Below are positions 9,009 through 18,143 of a DNA stretch of 64,000 nt, piece by piece. Numbering within the stretch: the first letter of the stretch is position 1; each line of letters opens with the position of its first letter. The notes under the pieces were generated by a model, which worked only from the letters and a program-made list of their open reading frames with translations, was not told the origin of the DNA and made no database searches. This DNA is from JBBATK01 sp044228685. Its GTDB lineage: Bacteria > Bacteroidota > Ignavibacteria > Kapaibacteriales > NICIL-2. The stretch covers positions 186,001 through 250,000 of the forward strand of contig JBGAUL010000003.1 of the NCBI GenBank assembly GCA_044228685.1, written 5' to 3'. Both the position numbers and the translations under genes were made by a program.

Positions 9009-9760
9009 GCGTTCTGATGCAGCTCGTAGAGAAACAATTGCGATGGACTTGCATCGCTGTGCAAGCCAATGGTGCAGATCTGGAGCAGGTAATCGGCGTC
9101 TGGGACGTTGTAGGGAACGAAGATCATTTCTGTGATTGTGCTGTCCAGACGCGGGTTTTCGGGATAGTTCCAGAATTCGTGGTGGACTTGCAGAGCGCCG
9201 GCATCGTCCTCGCGATCGACGGAGGGAAAGTCGACGCAGAAGTGCTTTATGCCATGGGAGCGCAGAATATTTCCGACACCTTTTTCACAATAAATAGGGT
9301 TGGTTCCGGACCATTGGCACGATTCTTTAGAGGATAAGTTCGGCAGGGTGCGAATCAACAGAGCCTCACCCTGAAAATCTTGAAGTGCTGTATCGACGGA
9401 TTCGCAGGAAACGAGGAAGTCGCCATTACGTTCAGACGGCTGAACACTTACAAGTCGAGCATGAAACATGTTCTGCTTTAAGGTGGCGGCAATCGTGACC
9501 GGTTCTTTTGAAATATGTCCGACGCACTCTGTATGAGTACCATTACCATGCGGAGCTAATTGGATGACTTCACAGTTAACCGGTCCACCTTCGGCAACAC
9601 TCCCAACAAAATTTTCTGTTCGAAAAGGTTCAAAAACCGGCTTCGGCAAAAAATAGGCATTGGGATTGCTATCATCCCTGCGGATAGGTAGTGAAATGTT
9701 TATCGGATGAGAAAAGTCGACCGTTGGCAATGAATGGAGGAATGAGATCTGTGCTTTCAT
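9005..9760 (-). CDS. Cyclase-family hydrolase (kynurenine formamidase-like)
   Basis: A 251-residue protein of the metal-dependent cyclase/kynurenine formamidase family. The metal-binding H-G-N-G-T-H-T-E motif is visible; a later H-x-x-x-D-F-P-S-V-D-R-E-D segment is also like the family. The start is placed at the ATG at 9760 (M-K-A-Q-I-S-F); an in-frame ATG at 9841 would add 27 residues with no family likeness. It heads the cyclase-maf-permease overlapping operon. The true substrate is not known. Confidence 0.85.
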   Translation of the reverse strand: MKAQISFLHSLPTVDFSHPINISLPIRRDDSNPNAYFLPKPVFEPFRTENFVGSVAEGGPVNCEVIQLAPHGNGTHTECVGHISKEPVTIAATLKQNMFHARLVSVQPSERNGDFLVSCESVDTALQDFQGEALLIRTLPNLSSKESCQWSGTNPIYCEKGVGNILRSHGIKHFCVDFPSVDREDDAGALQVHHEFWNYPENPRLDSTITEMIFVPYNVPDADYLLQICTIGLHSDASPSQLFLYELHQNA

Positions 9761-9877
9761 CGGGTGTTCTAAACAGTGCAGAACAAAAATACAACCGACT
9801 GTCTCCGACAGAAGGCAGTATTCAAGAGGAAAACACAGCAAAGTATGGGGTTGAAAAAAAAAGTTTAGTTCAGTGAT

Positions 9878-9904
9878 TAAACTTTCCGAACAGCCCTCCG
9901 ATAA
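9878..9904 (+). promoter_or_regulatory. Sigma-28 (FliA) promoter of flagellin gene
   Basis: TAAACTTT, an 11-bp spacer, then TCCGATAA. This matches the classical sigma-28 consensus TAAAGTTT-N11-GCCGATAA in 14 of 16 positions with exact spacing. It lies about 155 bp upstream of the flagellin ATG. Confidence 0.92.
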
Positions 9905-9936
9905 CTCTTCTGCAGACTACTTTGACAGTTCGGTTC

Positions 9937-9994
9937 GATGGTTTCAGCCATCTACAGATTCAGGATGAATCGGTGACCTAAGCTTCGGCTTGGG
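9937..9994 (+). other. Structured 5' leader of flagellin mRNA
   Basis: Two hairpins lie downstream of the sigma-28 promoter. One is GATGG/CCATC with a 6-nt loop (9937-9952). The other is a 7-bp stem CCTAAGC/GCTTGGG closed by a UUCG tetraloop (9977-9994). The leader is about 145 nt, long for a flagellin mRNA. It may affect mRNA stability or translation; no known riboswitch class is recognised. Confidence 0.5.
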
Positions 9995-10060
9995 AAACAG
10001 TAGAAAGGCTGACGTTTCAAGGATGAACAACAGTATCACATTAGGTTACATGGAGGTAAC

Positions 10061-10993
10061 ATGCCATCAGCAATAACGAATGGTGCCAGAATACGCACCA
10101 ACACACCAGCTGAGAACGCGTACAACGCGTTGGATGCTTCTAACCGCAGTATAGCCAATCACCAACTCCGACTCTCGACGGGTAAGCGAATCAATTCCGC
10201 TGCCGACGACGTTGCAGGCTACATCACAAGCCGCGCATTGGGAGCTCGTAGTGGATCGTTGACAGCTGCACTCAACGCCGTCGGAGGCGCCGCCAATGTT
10301 GCAAACATTGCGCAGGATGGTCTCGACAACATCAACACCCTCGTCACGCAGATTAAAGAAGCTGCATCGCAAGCTGCATCAGGTGCTATCGGCACGGATG
10401 AAAAGGTTGCTCTTGCGAAAGCTGCTTATCGTCTTGCGGAACAAATCCAAGCAGTGCTCGACTCAACCGTCTTCGGCGGTCAGCAACTTCTTGACGGCAC
10501 ATTCTCTTCGGAGTTTGTGATCGGTTCCCGCGCGGACAACTCGCTGCTGACTTTGGCGATTGACTTGACGACGGGTAACACGGACTTCAATGTTCCGAGT
10601 AACAACTTTAACCTGACGCTGAATTCAACCAGCTTCGCCGGTATCACCGGATTGGCGCTGCAGTCTCTGAACTCCGTCACGTCATCTAACCTCGGCGTCT
10701 TTGCGACAACGCAAATTCAAACCACGCTGCAAAGCTTGGCCGACGCACTCAACAACGTCAACAAAGTTGCATCATACATTGGTGGTGTATCCAACCGCTT
10801 GGCGTCACAAGAAGACAATCTCAAGTCGCAGTTGACCAACTACAACGCCGCTATCTCTCGTATCGAAGATGCAGACGTCGCACAGGAACAATTGCAACTC
10901 GTCAAGGCTCAGTTCTTGCAACAAGCGTCATTGACATCGCTCTCGCAAGCGAACCAAATGCCGCAAGGTTACTTGCAACTGATCCGGGGATAA
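10061..10993 (+). CDS. fliC: Flagellin
   Basis: The filament subunit, 310 residues. The conserved D0/D1 N-terminal helix is clear (N-R-S-I-A-N-H-Q-L-R-L-S-T-G-K-R-I-N-S-A-A-D-D-V-A-G-Y). So is the C-terminal part (S-R-I-E-D-A-D-V-A-Q-E-Q-L-Q-L-V-K-A-Q-F-L-Q-Q-A). The variable middle is short, so this is a compact flagellin with little surface D2/D3 domain. The ATG is preceded by GGAGG (10051-10055) at good spacing. Expression should follow completion of the hook, given the sigma-28 promoter at 9878. No flagellar chaperone or cap gene is adjacent. Confidence 0.95.
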   Translation: MPSAITNGARIRTNTPAENAYNALDASNRSIANHQLRLSTGKRINSAADDVAGYITSRALGARSGSLTAALNAVGGAANVANIAQDGLDNINTLVTQIKEAASQAASGAIGTDEKVALAKAAYRLAEQIQAVLDSTVFGGQQLLDGTFSSEFVIGSRADNSLLTLAIDLTTGNTDFNVPSNNFNLTLNSTSFAGITGLALQSLNSVTSSNLGVFATTQIQTTLQSLADALNNVNKVASYIGGVSNRLASQEDNLKSQLTNYNAAISRIEDADVAQEQLQLVKAQFLQQASLTSLSQANQMPQGYLQLIRG

Positions 10994-11722
10994 TCTCCGG
11001 ATCTGAACTGAAGGTGATTCAATCGCCTCAGCTCTAAGCATTGATTGATGATCGTCTCGATCACATTTGAAATACAAATGAGCGCGACGTCTACAACGAC
11101 GTCTCTCTCAAAGCAGTAGCAGGATCGCTTCTCTGCTGTCTCTTCGACCTCCAAACTCATGTGATGGCTGATGAGCACAACTGAAGATGACAGCGAGGCT
11201 AAGCGCTCCAGTCCTGATACTGTCCTTGAAAACGAAGCCGGATAATCCTCTCAAGAAAATGTCTTTGACATCTTGGGGACAGCGACGGATGGTTTGTGGT
11301 GAGCCATCCGTCGCAATCTGGTTTTATCTGCGTCATCACAAGCCTCGATCAGCCATCAAGTCTTCAGCCTCCTTCGATCCTCAGTACATCTCAGTTCCCT
11401 ACTTCTCGATTCGCTTCACACAATCAACTCAGTATTGCTTTGAAACAGTTCAAGGCTTCAATGCTCTTACATTAGTATGCGACAATCTTTAGCTGTTTCA
11501 AACCCAACAAGTCGCGAATTCAATCTTCCTGAGCCTTTGCACAACTCCTTATCTCATGGGAGCTTAAGTTTTATTCATCTCTGACGACAATTCCAGTAGC
11601 TGCACCACAGCACGAAGGTTAGCTCTTCATGAGCGCACTCCTGTTCTTCTGCCTGTCGATCCATCGTGATTATCACCCACGTCGACAAGATTATCAGAAG
11701 AACACTCACCTTCATCACAACG
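10994..11722 (+). other. Hairpin-rich non-coding region after flagellin
   Basis: About 730 nt without a credible gene. It holds several inverted repeats: AGGTGAT/ATCGCCT (about 11018-11034), TGATCG/CGATCA (about 11048-11062), two GACGTC hexamers flanking a 6-nt loop near 11085-11105, an 11-bp perfect stem at 11282-11314, and TTTGAAACAG/CTGTTTCAAA at 11439-11448 and 11493-11502. No terminator with a T tract follows flagellin directly; the first is at 11723-11761. The region could be a long 3' UTR or a separate small RNA. Confidence 0.45.
11282..11314. repeat. 11-bp perfect inverted repeat
   Basis: GCGACGGATGG and its exact complement, 11-nt loop. No T tract follows, so it is not a standard terminator. 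It is the strongest stem inside the non-coding stretch behind flagellin. Confidence 0.7.
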
Positions 11723-11761
11723 AACAGAACATCCCGCCAATGAGCGGGATGTTCTGTTTTT
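11723..11761 (+). terminator. Rho-independent terminator
   Basis: A 15-bp stem (AACAGAACATCCCGC with its complement at 11744-11758), 6-nt loop, then T tract on the plus strand. It ends transcription coming from the flagellin side, 36 bp before trmO. Confidence 0.92.
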
Positions 11762-11796
11762 AGCCACATTTAGTCGCTTGCTCATTATGTTCGTCC

Positions 11797-12684
11797 ATGA
11801 TCAACGACGCACACTCATCGCAAAACTCTCTTCCCGAGGAAGCAGCCAACAACACCGAAAGCAGTTCAGCGACATCAGATCCAAACGCAATAGTATTCTA
11901 TCCCATCGGTGTTGTGCACTCACCTTATCAAGAGCGTTACTTAGCACCGCTGCAAGCAGAGAACGACGAGAGCGCTGTGTTCGAAATCGAACTCAATGCT
12001 CAATGCAACTATGAAACGGCGTTGCGTCATCTCGATGGTTTCTCGCACATCTGGGTCGTGTGGTTGTTTCACGAAGCGCAATCATGGCGACCAATCATTC
12101 AAACTCCACGCGATGGTTCGAAGCATGGCGTCTTTGCAACGCGCTCTCCGCATCGTCCTAATCCAGTTGCGATTAGCGCACTGCGCTTGCTCTCTGTTGA
12201 AGGACGAATTCTCCGCGTGATCGGTGCCGACATGGTTGATGGCACTCCGGTGATTGATATCAAACCATACATCTCACGCTACGACTCTATTCCGGATGCG
12301 GTTGGTGGTTGGGCGGACAATCCGGAACTGCACAGACAATACACCATCAAATGGTCGGACCGTGCGCGACGTCGTTTTGAAGTGGTCGATGGCGCTCTTT
12401 CGTACACACTACTTCAACACATTGAACGACGCTTATTGCTCAATCCCCTGCCCACTTCATCGAATCGGGTTGAGCATCGTCAGGACAACTACTACACTCT
12501 TGCCAGTCGTGCATGGCGCGTCGACTTTCACATCGAAGCTGATGTGATCACAATCGATACACTACGTTCAGCTTACTCTTCATCGGATCGTGAGCGACTC
12601 ACATCCGACCTCATCGAGTCAGAAGCGCAGGCACATATTCGTCTTTTGGATTTTGATCAATCGAATAACGACGACGAAGCTTAG
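11797..12684 (+). CDS. trmO: tRNA (N6-threonylcarbamoyladenosine-37)-N6-methyltransferase TrmO-like
   Basis: A 295-residue protein of the TrmO/YaeB (UPF0066) family, which N6-methylates t6A37 in tRNA. The family's beta-barrel motifs are present: P-I-G-V-V-H-S-P-Y near residue 31, H-L-D-G-F-S-H-I-W-V, and G-V-F-A-T-R-S-P-H-R-P-N-P-V-A-I-S, which forms the SAM site. About 28 N-terminal Ser/Asn-rich residues precede the domain, so the real start may be internal; no better ATG is near. The C-terminal part (Y-T-I-K-W-S-D-R-A-R-R-R) matches the TrmO C-terminal extension, longer than in minimal family members. Confidence 0.9.
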   Translation: MINDAHSSQNSLPEEAANNTESSSATSDPNAIVFYPIGVVHSPYQERYLAPLQAENDESAVFEIELNAQCNYETALRHLDGFSHIWVVWLFHEAQSWRPIIQTPRDGSKHGVFATRSPHRPNPVAISALRLLSVEGRILRVIGADMVDGTPVIDIKPYISRYDSIPDAVGGWADNPELHRQYTIKWSDRARRRFEVVDGALSYTLLQHIERRLLLNPLPTSSNRVEHRQDNYYTLASRAWRVDFHIEADVITIDTLRSAYSSSDRERLTSDLIESEAQAHIRLLDFDQSNNDDEA

Positions 12685-12750
12685 CGCACTGCGTAATTTG
12701 CAGTACTGTAGCATTGCTACTCATGTTTTTATTGATTCAATCTCAGCGAA

Positions 12751-13959
12751 ATGAAGCAACACAGCACCGAACTCGTCGAACGTGAACACCAGGTTATCTA
12801 TCAAACTTACAAGCGCTTGCCGGTTGTCATCGACAAGGCTGAGGGATGTAGAATTTGGAGCGCCGATGGCGACTGCTATCTCGACATGCTGGCTGGCATT
12901 GCGGTGAGTGCATTGGGTCATTCGCATCCGCGTATTCTCGAAGCCATTCATACTCAAGCAAACAAGTACCTGCACGTTTCAAATTTCTTTTACCAAGAAC
13001 CGCAGATACGTTTGGCGGAAGCTCTGACAGCACGCACCGGCTATTCAAAGGTCGTGTTTACAAACTCGGGTGCTGAGTCGTGGGACGCTGCAATGAAGCT
13101 GGCTCGCGCCTATGGCAGCTCACAATCAAAGGTTGGCGACTTCATCGGATTCCACGGTGGTTTTCATGGTCGTACCTACGGCGCACTCTCCGTCATGGAC
13201 AAGCCGCTCTACAAAAAAGGCATGGATCCATTCCTTCCGGGAACTCGCGTACTTCCATTCAACGATGTTCAAGCTTTGCGCGAAGCGGTGAATGCGAGCA
13301 CCTGCGCGATTGGCATTGAGTTTATTCAAGGTGAAGGTGGAATCACTGAGGCGAGCGTTGAGTTTGTGAAAGAACTCGAGAGCTTGCGCGAGAAGTATGG
13401 ATTTGTTTTGATTGCCGACGAGGTTCAGGTTGGAGTTGGACGTAGCGGAGATTTCTTTGGATTTGAGAAGTATGGAATTAAGCCTGACATCGTCACGATG
13501 GCCAAAGGTCTCGGTGGCGGCTTACCGCTGGGAGCAGTACTTGCATCCGAGAAAATGAGCCATGTGTGGCAGCATGGTCAACATGGCAGCACCTACGGCG
13601 GCAACGCGCTCTCATGCGCAACAGGCTTGGTTGTTATGGAAGAATGCGATCGTGGCTTGATGGACAACGTCCGTGCGATGAGTGCTATTCTCATCGAAGG
13701 CCTGAAGAAAATTCAGCAAGAGTTTGCTCCGTTAACTCAGGAAGTGCGCGGTCGAGGTCTGATGCTGGGACTTGTGCTCAACGAAGACTCCACCGCACTA
13801 CGTGATCTTCTAATTGAGGAACGCGTGATTTGCAGCGCTACTGCGACAAACGTCATTAGAATTGTGCCGCCGCTGATTATTGGTCGCGAAGAGATTGAGG
13901 AGTTCTTCGAAAAGCTACGTCGTAGTCTTGTTAGACGTCAAGCTGCACTGCAGGCTTAA
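12751..13959 (+). CDS. Class III PLP aminotransferase (acetylornithine/ornithine aminotransferase-like)
   Basis: A 402-residue fold-type I PLP enzyme. Seen are the N-terminal D-G-D-C-Y-L-D-M-L-A-G-I-A-V motif, the cofactor-binding N-S-G-A-E-S, the aspartate in L-I-A-D-E-V-Q-V-G-V-G-R, and the PLP lysine in T-M-A-K-G-L-G-G-G-L-P-L-G. Overall it is closest to ArgD/RocD-type enzymes that transfer the delta-amino group of (acetyl)ornithine. No arg genes are adjacent, so the exact substrate stays open. It is convergent with murF, 14 bp apart. Confidence 0.9.
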   Translation: MKQHSTELVEREHQVIYQTYKRLPVVIDKAEGCRIWSADGDCYLDMLAGIAVSALGHSHPRILEAIHTQANKYLHVSNFFYQEPQIRLAEALTARTGYSKVVFTNSGAESWDAAMKLARAYGSSQSKVGDFIGFHGGFHGRTYGALSVMDKPLYKKGMDPFLPGTRVLPFNDVQALREAVNASTCAIGIEFIQGEGGITEASVEFVKELESLREKYGFVLIADEVQVGVGRSGDFFGFEKYGIKPDIVTMAKGLGGGLPLGAVLASEKMSHVWQHGQHGSTYGGNALSCATGLVVMEECDRGLMDNVRAMSAILIEGLKKIQQEFAPLTQEVRGRGLMLGLVLNEDSTALRDLLIEERVICSATATNVIRIVPPLIIGREEIEEFFEKLRRSLVRRQAALQA

Positions 13960-13973
13960 CCTACTTTAGCTCA

Positions 13974-15386
13974 TCATCCCAAAAACGCATCGATCACTTT
14001 ATCGAGCGCAATGCCGCGTGATGCTTTGACGAGTACGACGTCACCGCCTTGTACATGCTGCTTTAGCTTCTCGACCGCGTCTGCGTGTGACGAGCAACAC
14101 ACAATTTCTTTTGGCGAGCCGGCTCTGGTGACGGCAGCATTCATCTCATTACCAAGCACGAGAATCAGATCTGCGCATTGTTGTGCAAAGCCTAAGGTAC
14201 GATCATGTTCAATGGCAGTCGCTGCGCCGAGTTCGCGCATATCACCGAGTAGGGCAATATGACGAGAGGCAGTGGGATAGTCGCGCAATGTTAGCAGCGC
14301 CATTCTCATTGATGCAGGATTGGCATTGTAGCAATCGTTTAGAACGACGCAGTTGGGTCCGGCTTGCACAACCATCCGTGCATAACCGTGAGCCTCGCGC
14401 GACTGATAGCTGCACATAGCTTCAGCGCATTCATCCAAAGTCATTCCAACACCGAGTCCAACTGCGATTGCTGCGAGCGCATTCAAGGCAGCAGCATATC
14501 CAACGCATTGCATGGAACAGACAGCATGTTGGTTGAGATACGCGAGTTCGAGTGTTGGGTGCAGTTGATCATCAAAGGAGAACGATGCACTGAGTGCGTA
14601 GGAGTCGGAGTCATCCGAAACCGTTCCGAAGCTAAGTGCTGCGTGAAGATGACTCGTCCATTCCGCCAGACGCTCATCATCCATATTCAAAAGCACTTGT
14701 GCCGATGCTTTGCTGCAGTAGCGAAAGAGCGATGTTTCTTCCTTCTCTACTCCATCCAGATCGATCAACTTCTCAAGGTGTTCTTCGGCGATGTTGGTAA
14801 TGAGACCGTGAGTTGGTTCAACCATTGCCGAGAGTATTTCTATTTCGCCGGGCTCATTGGTGCCAATCTCAACTACGGCAGCTTGATGAGTTTTATTGAG
14901 CTGCAAGAGCGTGTGAGCAGCGCCGATGCGGTTGTTGAAGTTCTCGGCGGTTGCAAGGGTATGGAATTTTGCAGCAAGACAATGTGCTGCCATATCCTTG
15001 GTTGTTGTTTTGCCGTTAGCGCCTGCAATAGCGACAACGGGGATATTGAAGCGACGACGATGCCAGCGCGCGAGATCGGCTAGCGCGATGAGAGTATCGT
15101 CGACGACGATGCGAGAGAATTTGGGAAACTCAGCTCCTGGTCCGCTATTCCATTCCGCCAACCAATCCCGCTGCATCACAACACACGCCGCACCTTTTAT
15201 AATTGCTTCATGGATGTTGTTGTGGGCGTCGAAGTTTTGTCCGCGCAGCGCAACGAAGATGTTTCCCGGACGCATTGTCCGCGAATCCGTACTCACGCCA
15301 TTCGCGGCGAAGTAATCCGGCACAATGGCATTGTCGCCGAAAATTGCCTGCACGTCGCGTGCACTGAAGGCAGCGGTATTATTCAT
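13974..15386 (-). CDS. murF: UDP-N-acetylmuramoyl-tripeptide--D-alanyl-D-alanine ligase MurF
   Basis: Adds D-Ala-D-Ala to the UDP-MurNAc-tripeptide, the last cytoplasmic step of peptidoglycan precursor synthesis. The 470-residue length is usual. The ATP loop A-G-A-N-G-K-T-T-T-K-D is near residue 121. The N-terminal domain has the typical S-T-D-S-R segment, and the central and C-terminal Mur ligase motifs (E-I-G-T-N-E-P-G-E-I, N-D-C-Y-N-A-N-P-A-S-M) are clear. It stands apart from any mur/fts cluster here. Confidence 0.96.
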   Translation of the reverse strand: MNNTAAFSARDVQAIFGDNAIVPDYFAANGVSTDSRTMRPGNIFVALRGQNFDAHNNIHEAIIKGAACVVMQRDWLAEWNSGPGAEFPKFSRIVVDDTLIALADLARWHRRRFNIPVVAIAGANGKTTTKDMAAHCLAAKFHTLATAENFNNRIGAAHTLLQLNKTHQAAVVEIGTNEPGEIEILSAMVEPTHGLITNIAEEHLEKLIDLDGVEKEETSLFRYCSKASAQVLLNMDDERLAEWTSHLHAALSFGTVSDDSDSYALSASFSFDDQLHPTLELAYLNQHAVCSMQCVGYAAALNALAAIAVGLGVGMTLDECAEAMCSYQSREAHGYARMVVQAGPNCVVLNDCYNANPASMRMALLTLRDYPTASRHIALLGDMRELGAATAIEHDRTLGFAQQCADLILVLGNEMNAAVTRAGSPKEIVCCSSHADAVEKLKQHVQGGDVVLVKASRGIALDKVIDAFLG

Positions 15387-15457
15387 AAAAGCAGTGAAGC
15401 GATACTCGTTGTGTAGCTAGCTGAGCAGATGAACTCTCATTCCAGGCCGAAAAATAC

Positions 15458-15490
15458 AAAAGCCGTTGAGCATGAGAGCCAACGGCTTTT
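15458..15490 (-). terminator. Terminator after CAP-domain gene
   Basis: An 11-bp stem (AAAAGCCGTTG / CAACGGCTTTT) with an 11-nt loop. Read on the minus strand it ends in TTTTGTATTTTT, just after the gene that stops at 15512. Confidence 0.85.
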
Positions 15491-15511
15491 GAAAGAGATT
15501 GAGGATGAATC

Positions 15512-17425
15512 TTAGCGATTCAAAATCAAAGGACGTGTGAAGCTACCGGATTCGCTCGTCATGCGCAGAATGTAGGCACCTGAAGGGAGTCCTGACAATG
15601 CTGCTGACGAGAAGTCGAGATTAATTGAATGATCACCGGCATCTTGTTGTTCGTTCGCAATTGTTGTAAGGTGACGTCCTTGCTCATCATACAAACTCAG
15701 ATTGACCTGTCCTGCAGCGCGCAAAGCATAGCGCAACACGACCACACCTTGCACAGGATGTGGAGCAATGGTATTCACGATGATCGGCTGATCTTCATTG
15801 ACAGCATTTGGAGCTGAGCTGATTTTGAACCAGCGCAATTCCGAGAACGGACTGTAGTTGTTGTCGCTATGGAAAGCAGCAACGTGCCAGTAGTACGTGC
15901 TATCGTTATGAATTTCATTCGTGGTGTCGCGAAGAACGTATGTGGTATCGGTCAACTCATAATCTTGAATTGCCAAATCCATCAACGCGGTGTCGCGTGT
16001 GATTTCGAACCAATACTTCGTCACGCCTGGCTTTGAAGGATGCCAGCTAAAGGTAAAGGTCTTATTCGGCAAGCTCGCGCCCATCGCCGGATAGATAAGC
16101 TGTGCAATGCTTGGGGTCACGCTCACGAGGAAGGAATAAGCCGGAGCGAATTCACCCCAACCGAGCGAACTCTTAGCGCGAACTCTCCAGTAGTAGGTGC
16201 TATCAAGTTCAAGATTCTTCAATGCATAGGTCGTGTCTTTCGAAGCAACCGCTGAATCATTGATGACCATCTTCTTGAAGCTTGGATCTTTTGAAACTTG
16301 TACGTGATAGAGTGTAGCACCTGTGACCTTGTTCCAGCGAGCTTTGGTGGTGTCAACTTCGAGTGTCGCATTGTCTTCAGGGAAGACCAAGAACACAGCC
16401 GGTGTAGTTGCTTGACCGAAGTCGACCTTTACGTTTTGTCCGCTGAGGGAAACTTGCTTCACTTCAGAAACACCTGAACCAACAGCGGTCACTGTAACAG
16501 CTCCGGTGACAGATCCCATTGGAATAGCGTATCCGCCTGAGGCTGAGCTAATAGCAAAGTAGTTTCCTTGTGAAGGAGTAATCTTCACACCTGAAATTCC
16601 TTCACCTGGATCGTATTGTTTGTTGTTGTTTTTGTCTTTGTAGACAACGCCCAAAATGTAGTGTTCAAATCCAACACCGAAGTCTTCGGTGACGACCCAT
16701 GGTCCGACCGAACCTGAACCAGCATACACACCGATACCGATTTCAGTATAAATCATATCGGACTGTGCGAAGTTCATTGTGTTGTGACGGTGGCCTAGAC
16801 CTTCGTTGCCTGTTCCCCAGTCAACCAAGAATCCAGCTTCTGCTTCCCACATGCTATGTGCGTAGGCAAAAATGTTTTCACCCCATCCGCTGCTGGTATA
16901 TCCAGCCTTGCTCATACGTTGTCCTGGATCACTACCATCAGAACCGGTGTGACTTTGGAATTGGTGATCGCGCATATCCGCGCTGTGTACGCGCGCAGCA
17001 TTGATCACCTTAGGATGAAATGCAAGGGGTGGACGTGCAGGATAGGTCTTGAAGTCCGCACGTACTTGTGTCTTATTTACTTTCCAAAAATTGTATGCAT
17101 TAACAACGTCAGCGTCTTTGGTATTATACAACGAATCGCCTTCTGCTGAAGGATTCATGCGAGCGCGATTGATGTACTCAAGAAGCAATTGTTCTTGATC
17201 GGTTGGATCACCGTGACTGTACGCACTTTGCTGCGGTGATTGAATAGTTGCTTTCTTTTGTTCGCCGGATATGCTTGGCGGCGGCAAATCACGCAACGCG
17301 ATTTTTACTCTGACCGGTTTGCTATGAACTGCTGGCGGTGGCGCTTGAACCGTCGTGGCTTGCTGTGCAATTGCAGCCGAACTGAGCAAGAGGCAGCAAA
17401 ACAGAAAACGTATCATTAGGGACAT
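15512..17425 (-). CDS. Secreted CAP/SCP-domain protein with T9SS sorting domain
   Basis: A 637-residue exported protein. A Sec signal peptide (M-S-L-M-I-R-F-L-F-C-C-L-L-L-S-S-A-A-I-A) is followed by a CAP (SCP/PR-1) domain at about 75-250, with L-L-E-Y-I-N-R-A-R-M-N-P and W-G-E-N-I-F. A short Cna-B/SdrD-like repeat follows (D-K-N-N-N-K-Q-Y-D-P-G-E-G-I). Two fibronectin-like domains with Y-Y-W-R-V-R-A and Y-Y-W-H-V-A-A signatures come next. The C-terminal 75 residues are a type A T9SS sorting domain (G-L-P-S-G-A-Y-I-L-R-M). It is therefore predicted to cross the outer membrane. CAP proteins have varied roles; none can be assigned. Purines resembling a Shine-Dalgarno (GAGGAG) precede the start. 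Confidence 0.88.
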   Translation of the reverse strand: MSLMIRFLFCCLLLSSAAIAQQATTVQAPPPAVHSKPVRVKIALRDLPPPSISGEQKKATIQSPQQSAYSHGDPTDQEQLLLEYINRARMNPSAEGDSLYNTKDADVVNAYNFWKVNKTQVRADFKTYPARPPLAFHPKVINAARVHSADMRDHQFQSHTGSDGSDPGQRMSKAGYTSSGWGENIFAYAHSMWEAEAGFLVDWGTGNEGLGHRHNTMNFAQSDMIYTEIGIGVYAGSGSVGPWVVTEDFGVGFEHYILGVVYKDKNNNKQYDPGEGISGVKITPSQGNYFAISSASGGYAIPMGSVTGAVTVTAVGSGVSEVKQVSLSGQNVKVDFGQATTPAVFLVFPEDNATLEVDTTKARWNKVTGATLYHVQVSKDPSFKKMVINDSAVASKDTTYALKNLELDSTYYWRVRAKSSLGWGEFAPAYSFLVSVTPSIAQLIYPAMGASLPNKTFTFSWHPSKPGVTKYWFEITRDTALMDLAIQDYELTDTTYVLRDTTNEIHNDSTYYWHVAAFHSDNNYSPFSELRWFKISSAPNAVNEDQPIIVNTIAPHPVQGVVVLRYALRAAGQVNLSLYDEQGRHLTTIANEQQDAGDHSINLDFSSAALSGLPSGAYILRMTSESGSFTRPLILNR

Positions 17426-17633
17426 AGATCTCCTCGTAAGGATAAAGTGAATTGTTCTGTCAAATAAAATTCGTGTGTGATTGAGCGCAAGTGCTGGTCA
17501 AGCGACTCCGACCGATGCATGAATAGACCAACGAAAAATGAACATTGTGTCTATTAGACTCGAAAAATACGACAAAATCGCAGCGTTGTGCAAGGAGAAG
17601 GCGCTATTTTGTGCGAGTGTATCTCCCGAAATC

Positions 17634-18143
17634 ATGAGCACTTCGCGCGTATTTATCCTGTTTTTCTTCCTGACTTGTCTGAGTCTGCTCAGCACGTCTT
17701 GTGCGTCGGTGGTGTATAGACACATTCCGGAGCGAAATGTATCAGCCAAGCAACGAGATTCGGTAAATCGTCAATTCCTGCGCGCAGAGGTCGTTTTGAC
17801 GACCCGCGCCATGGAAATGAAGCGACGTCCGCGACAAGTCGTGATGCGCAACGACAGTATCCTCGTGGCCAGCAGCGTCCTGTATGACACCCTCCGTCTC
17901 AGTCTCGACTCCATCGTCAGCATCCGCTGTATTGAAGATTTGCCGGTCGGAACGGTGGTCGCAGCCACTGCCGGAGGCGCACTCGGCGGTTTTCTCCTAG
18001 CCTCTGCAATAGACAAGAGCGCGCAGTTCCCTATTGGAGGGGCGGTAATAGGCGGAGTTTTGACGGGATTTGCCGCGATTGAGTCGTCTAAAGAGACGCT
18101 CTACATAATCGATCCCGCCAAAAGCAATGTTCCCACGAGATAG
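17634..18143 (+). CDS. Putative lipoprotein of unknown function
   Basis: A 169-residue protein starting at ATG 17634; an in-frame ATG at 17538 would add 32 residues ahead of a clean signal peptide. The N-terminus M-S-T-S-R-V-F-I-L-F-F-F-L-T-C-L-S-L-L-S-T-S-C is a lipoprotein signal with cysteine after T-S. The C-terminal half has a Gly/Ala-rich hydrophobic stretch (V-A-A-T-A-G-G-A-L-G-G-F-L-L-A) like a glycine zipper, so it may insert in or lie on a membrane. The middle is basic and hydrophilic. I recognise no family. Confidence 0.7.
   Translation: MSTSRVFILFFFLTCLSLLSTSCASVVYRHIPERNVSAKQRDSVNRQFLRAEVVLTTRAMEMKRRPRQVVMRNDSILVASSVLYDTLRLSLDSIVSIRCIEDLPVGTVVAATAGGALGGFLLASAIDKSAQFPIGGAVIGGVLTGFAAIESSKETLYIIDPAKSNVPTR

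Noticed and set aside
9937..9994. Flagellin leader as a c-di-GMP riboswitch
   Set aside because: The conserved GEMM core and receptor bases are not present; only simple hairpins are seen.
11187..11492. 101-codon open frame after flagellin
   Set aside because: It runs through the 11-bp perfect stem and other inverted repeats, and has no family likeness or ribosome site.
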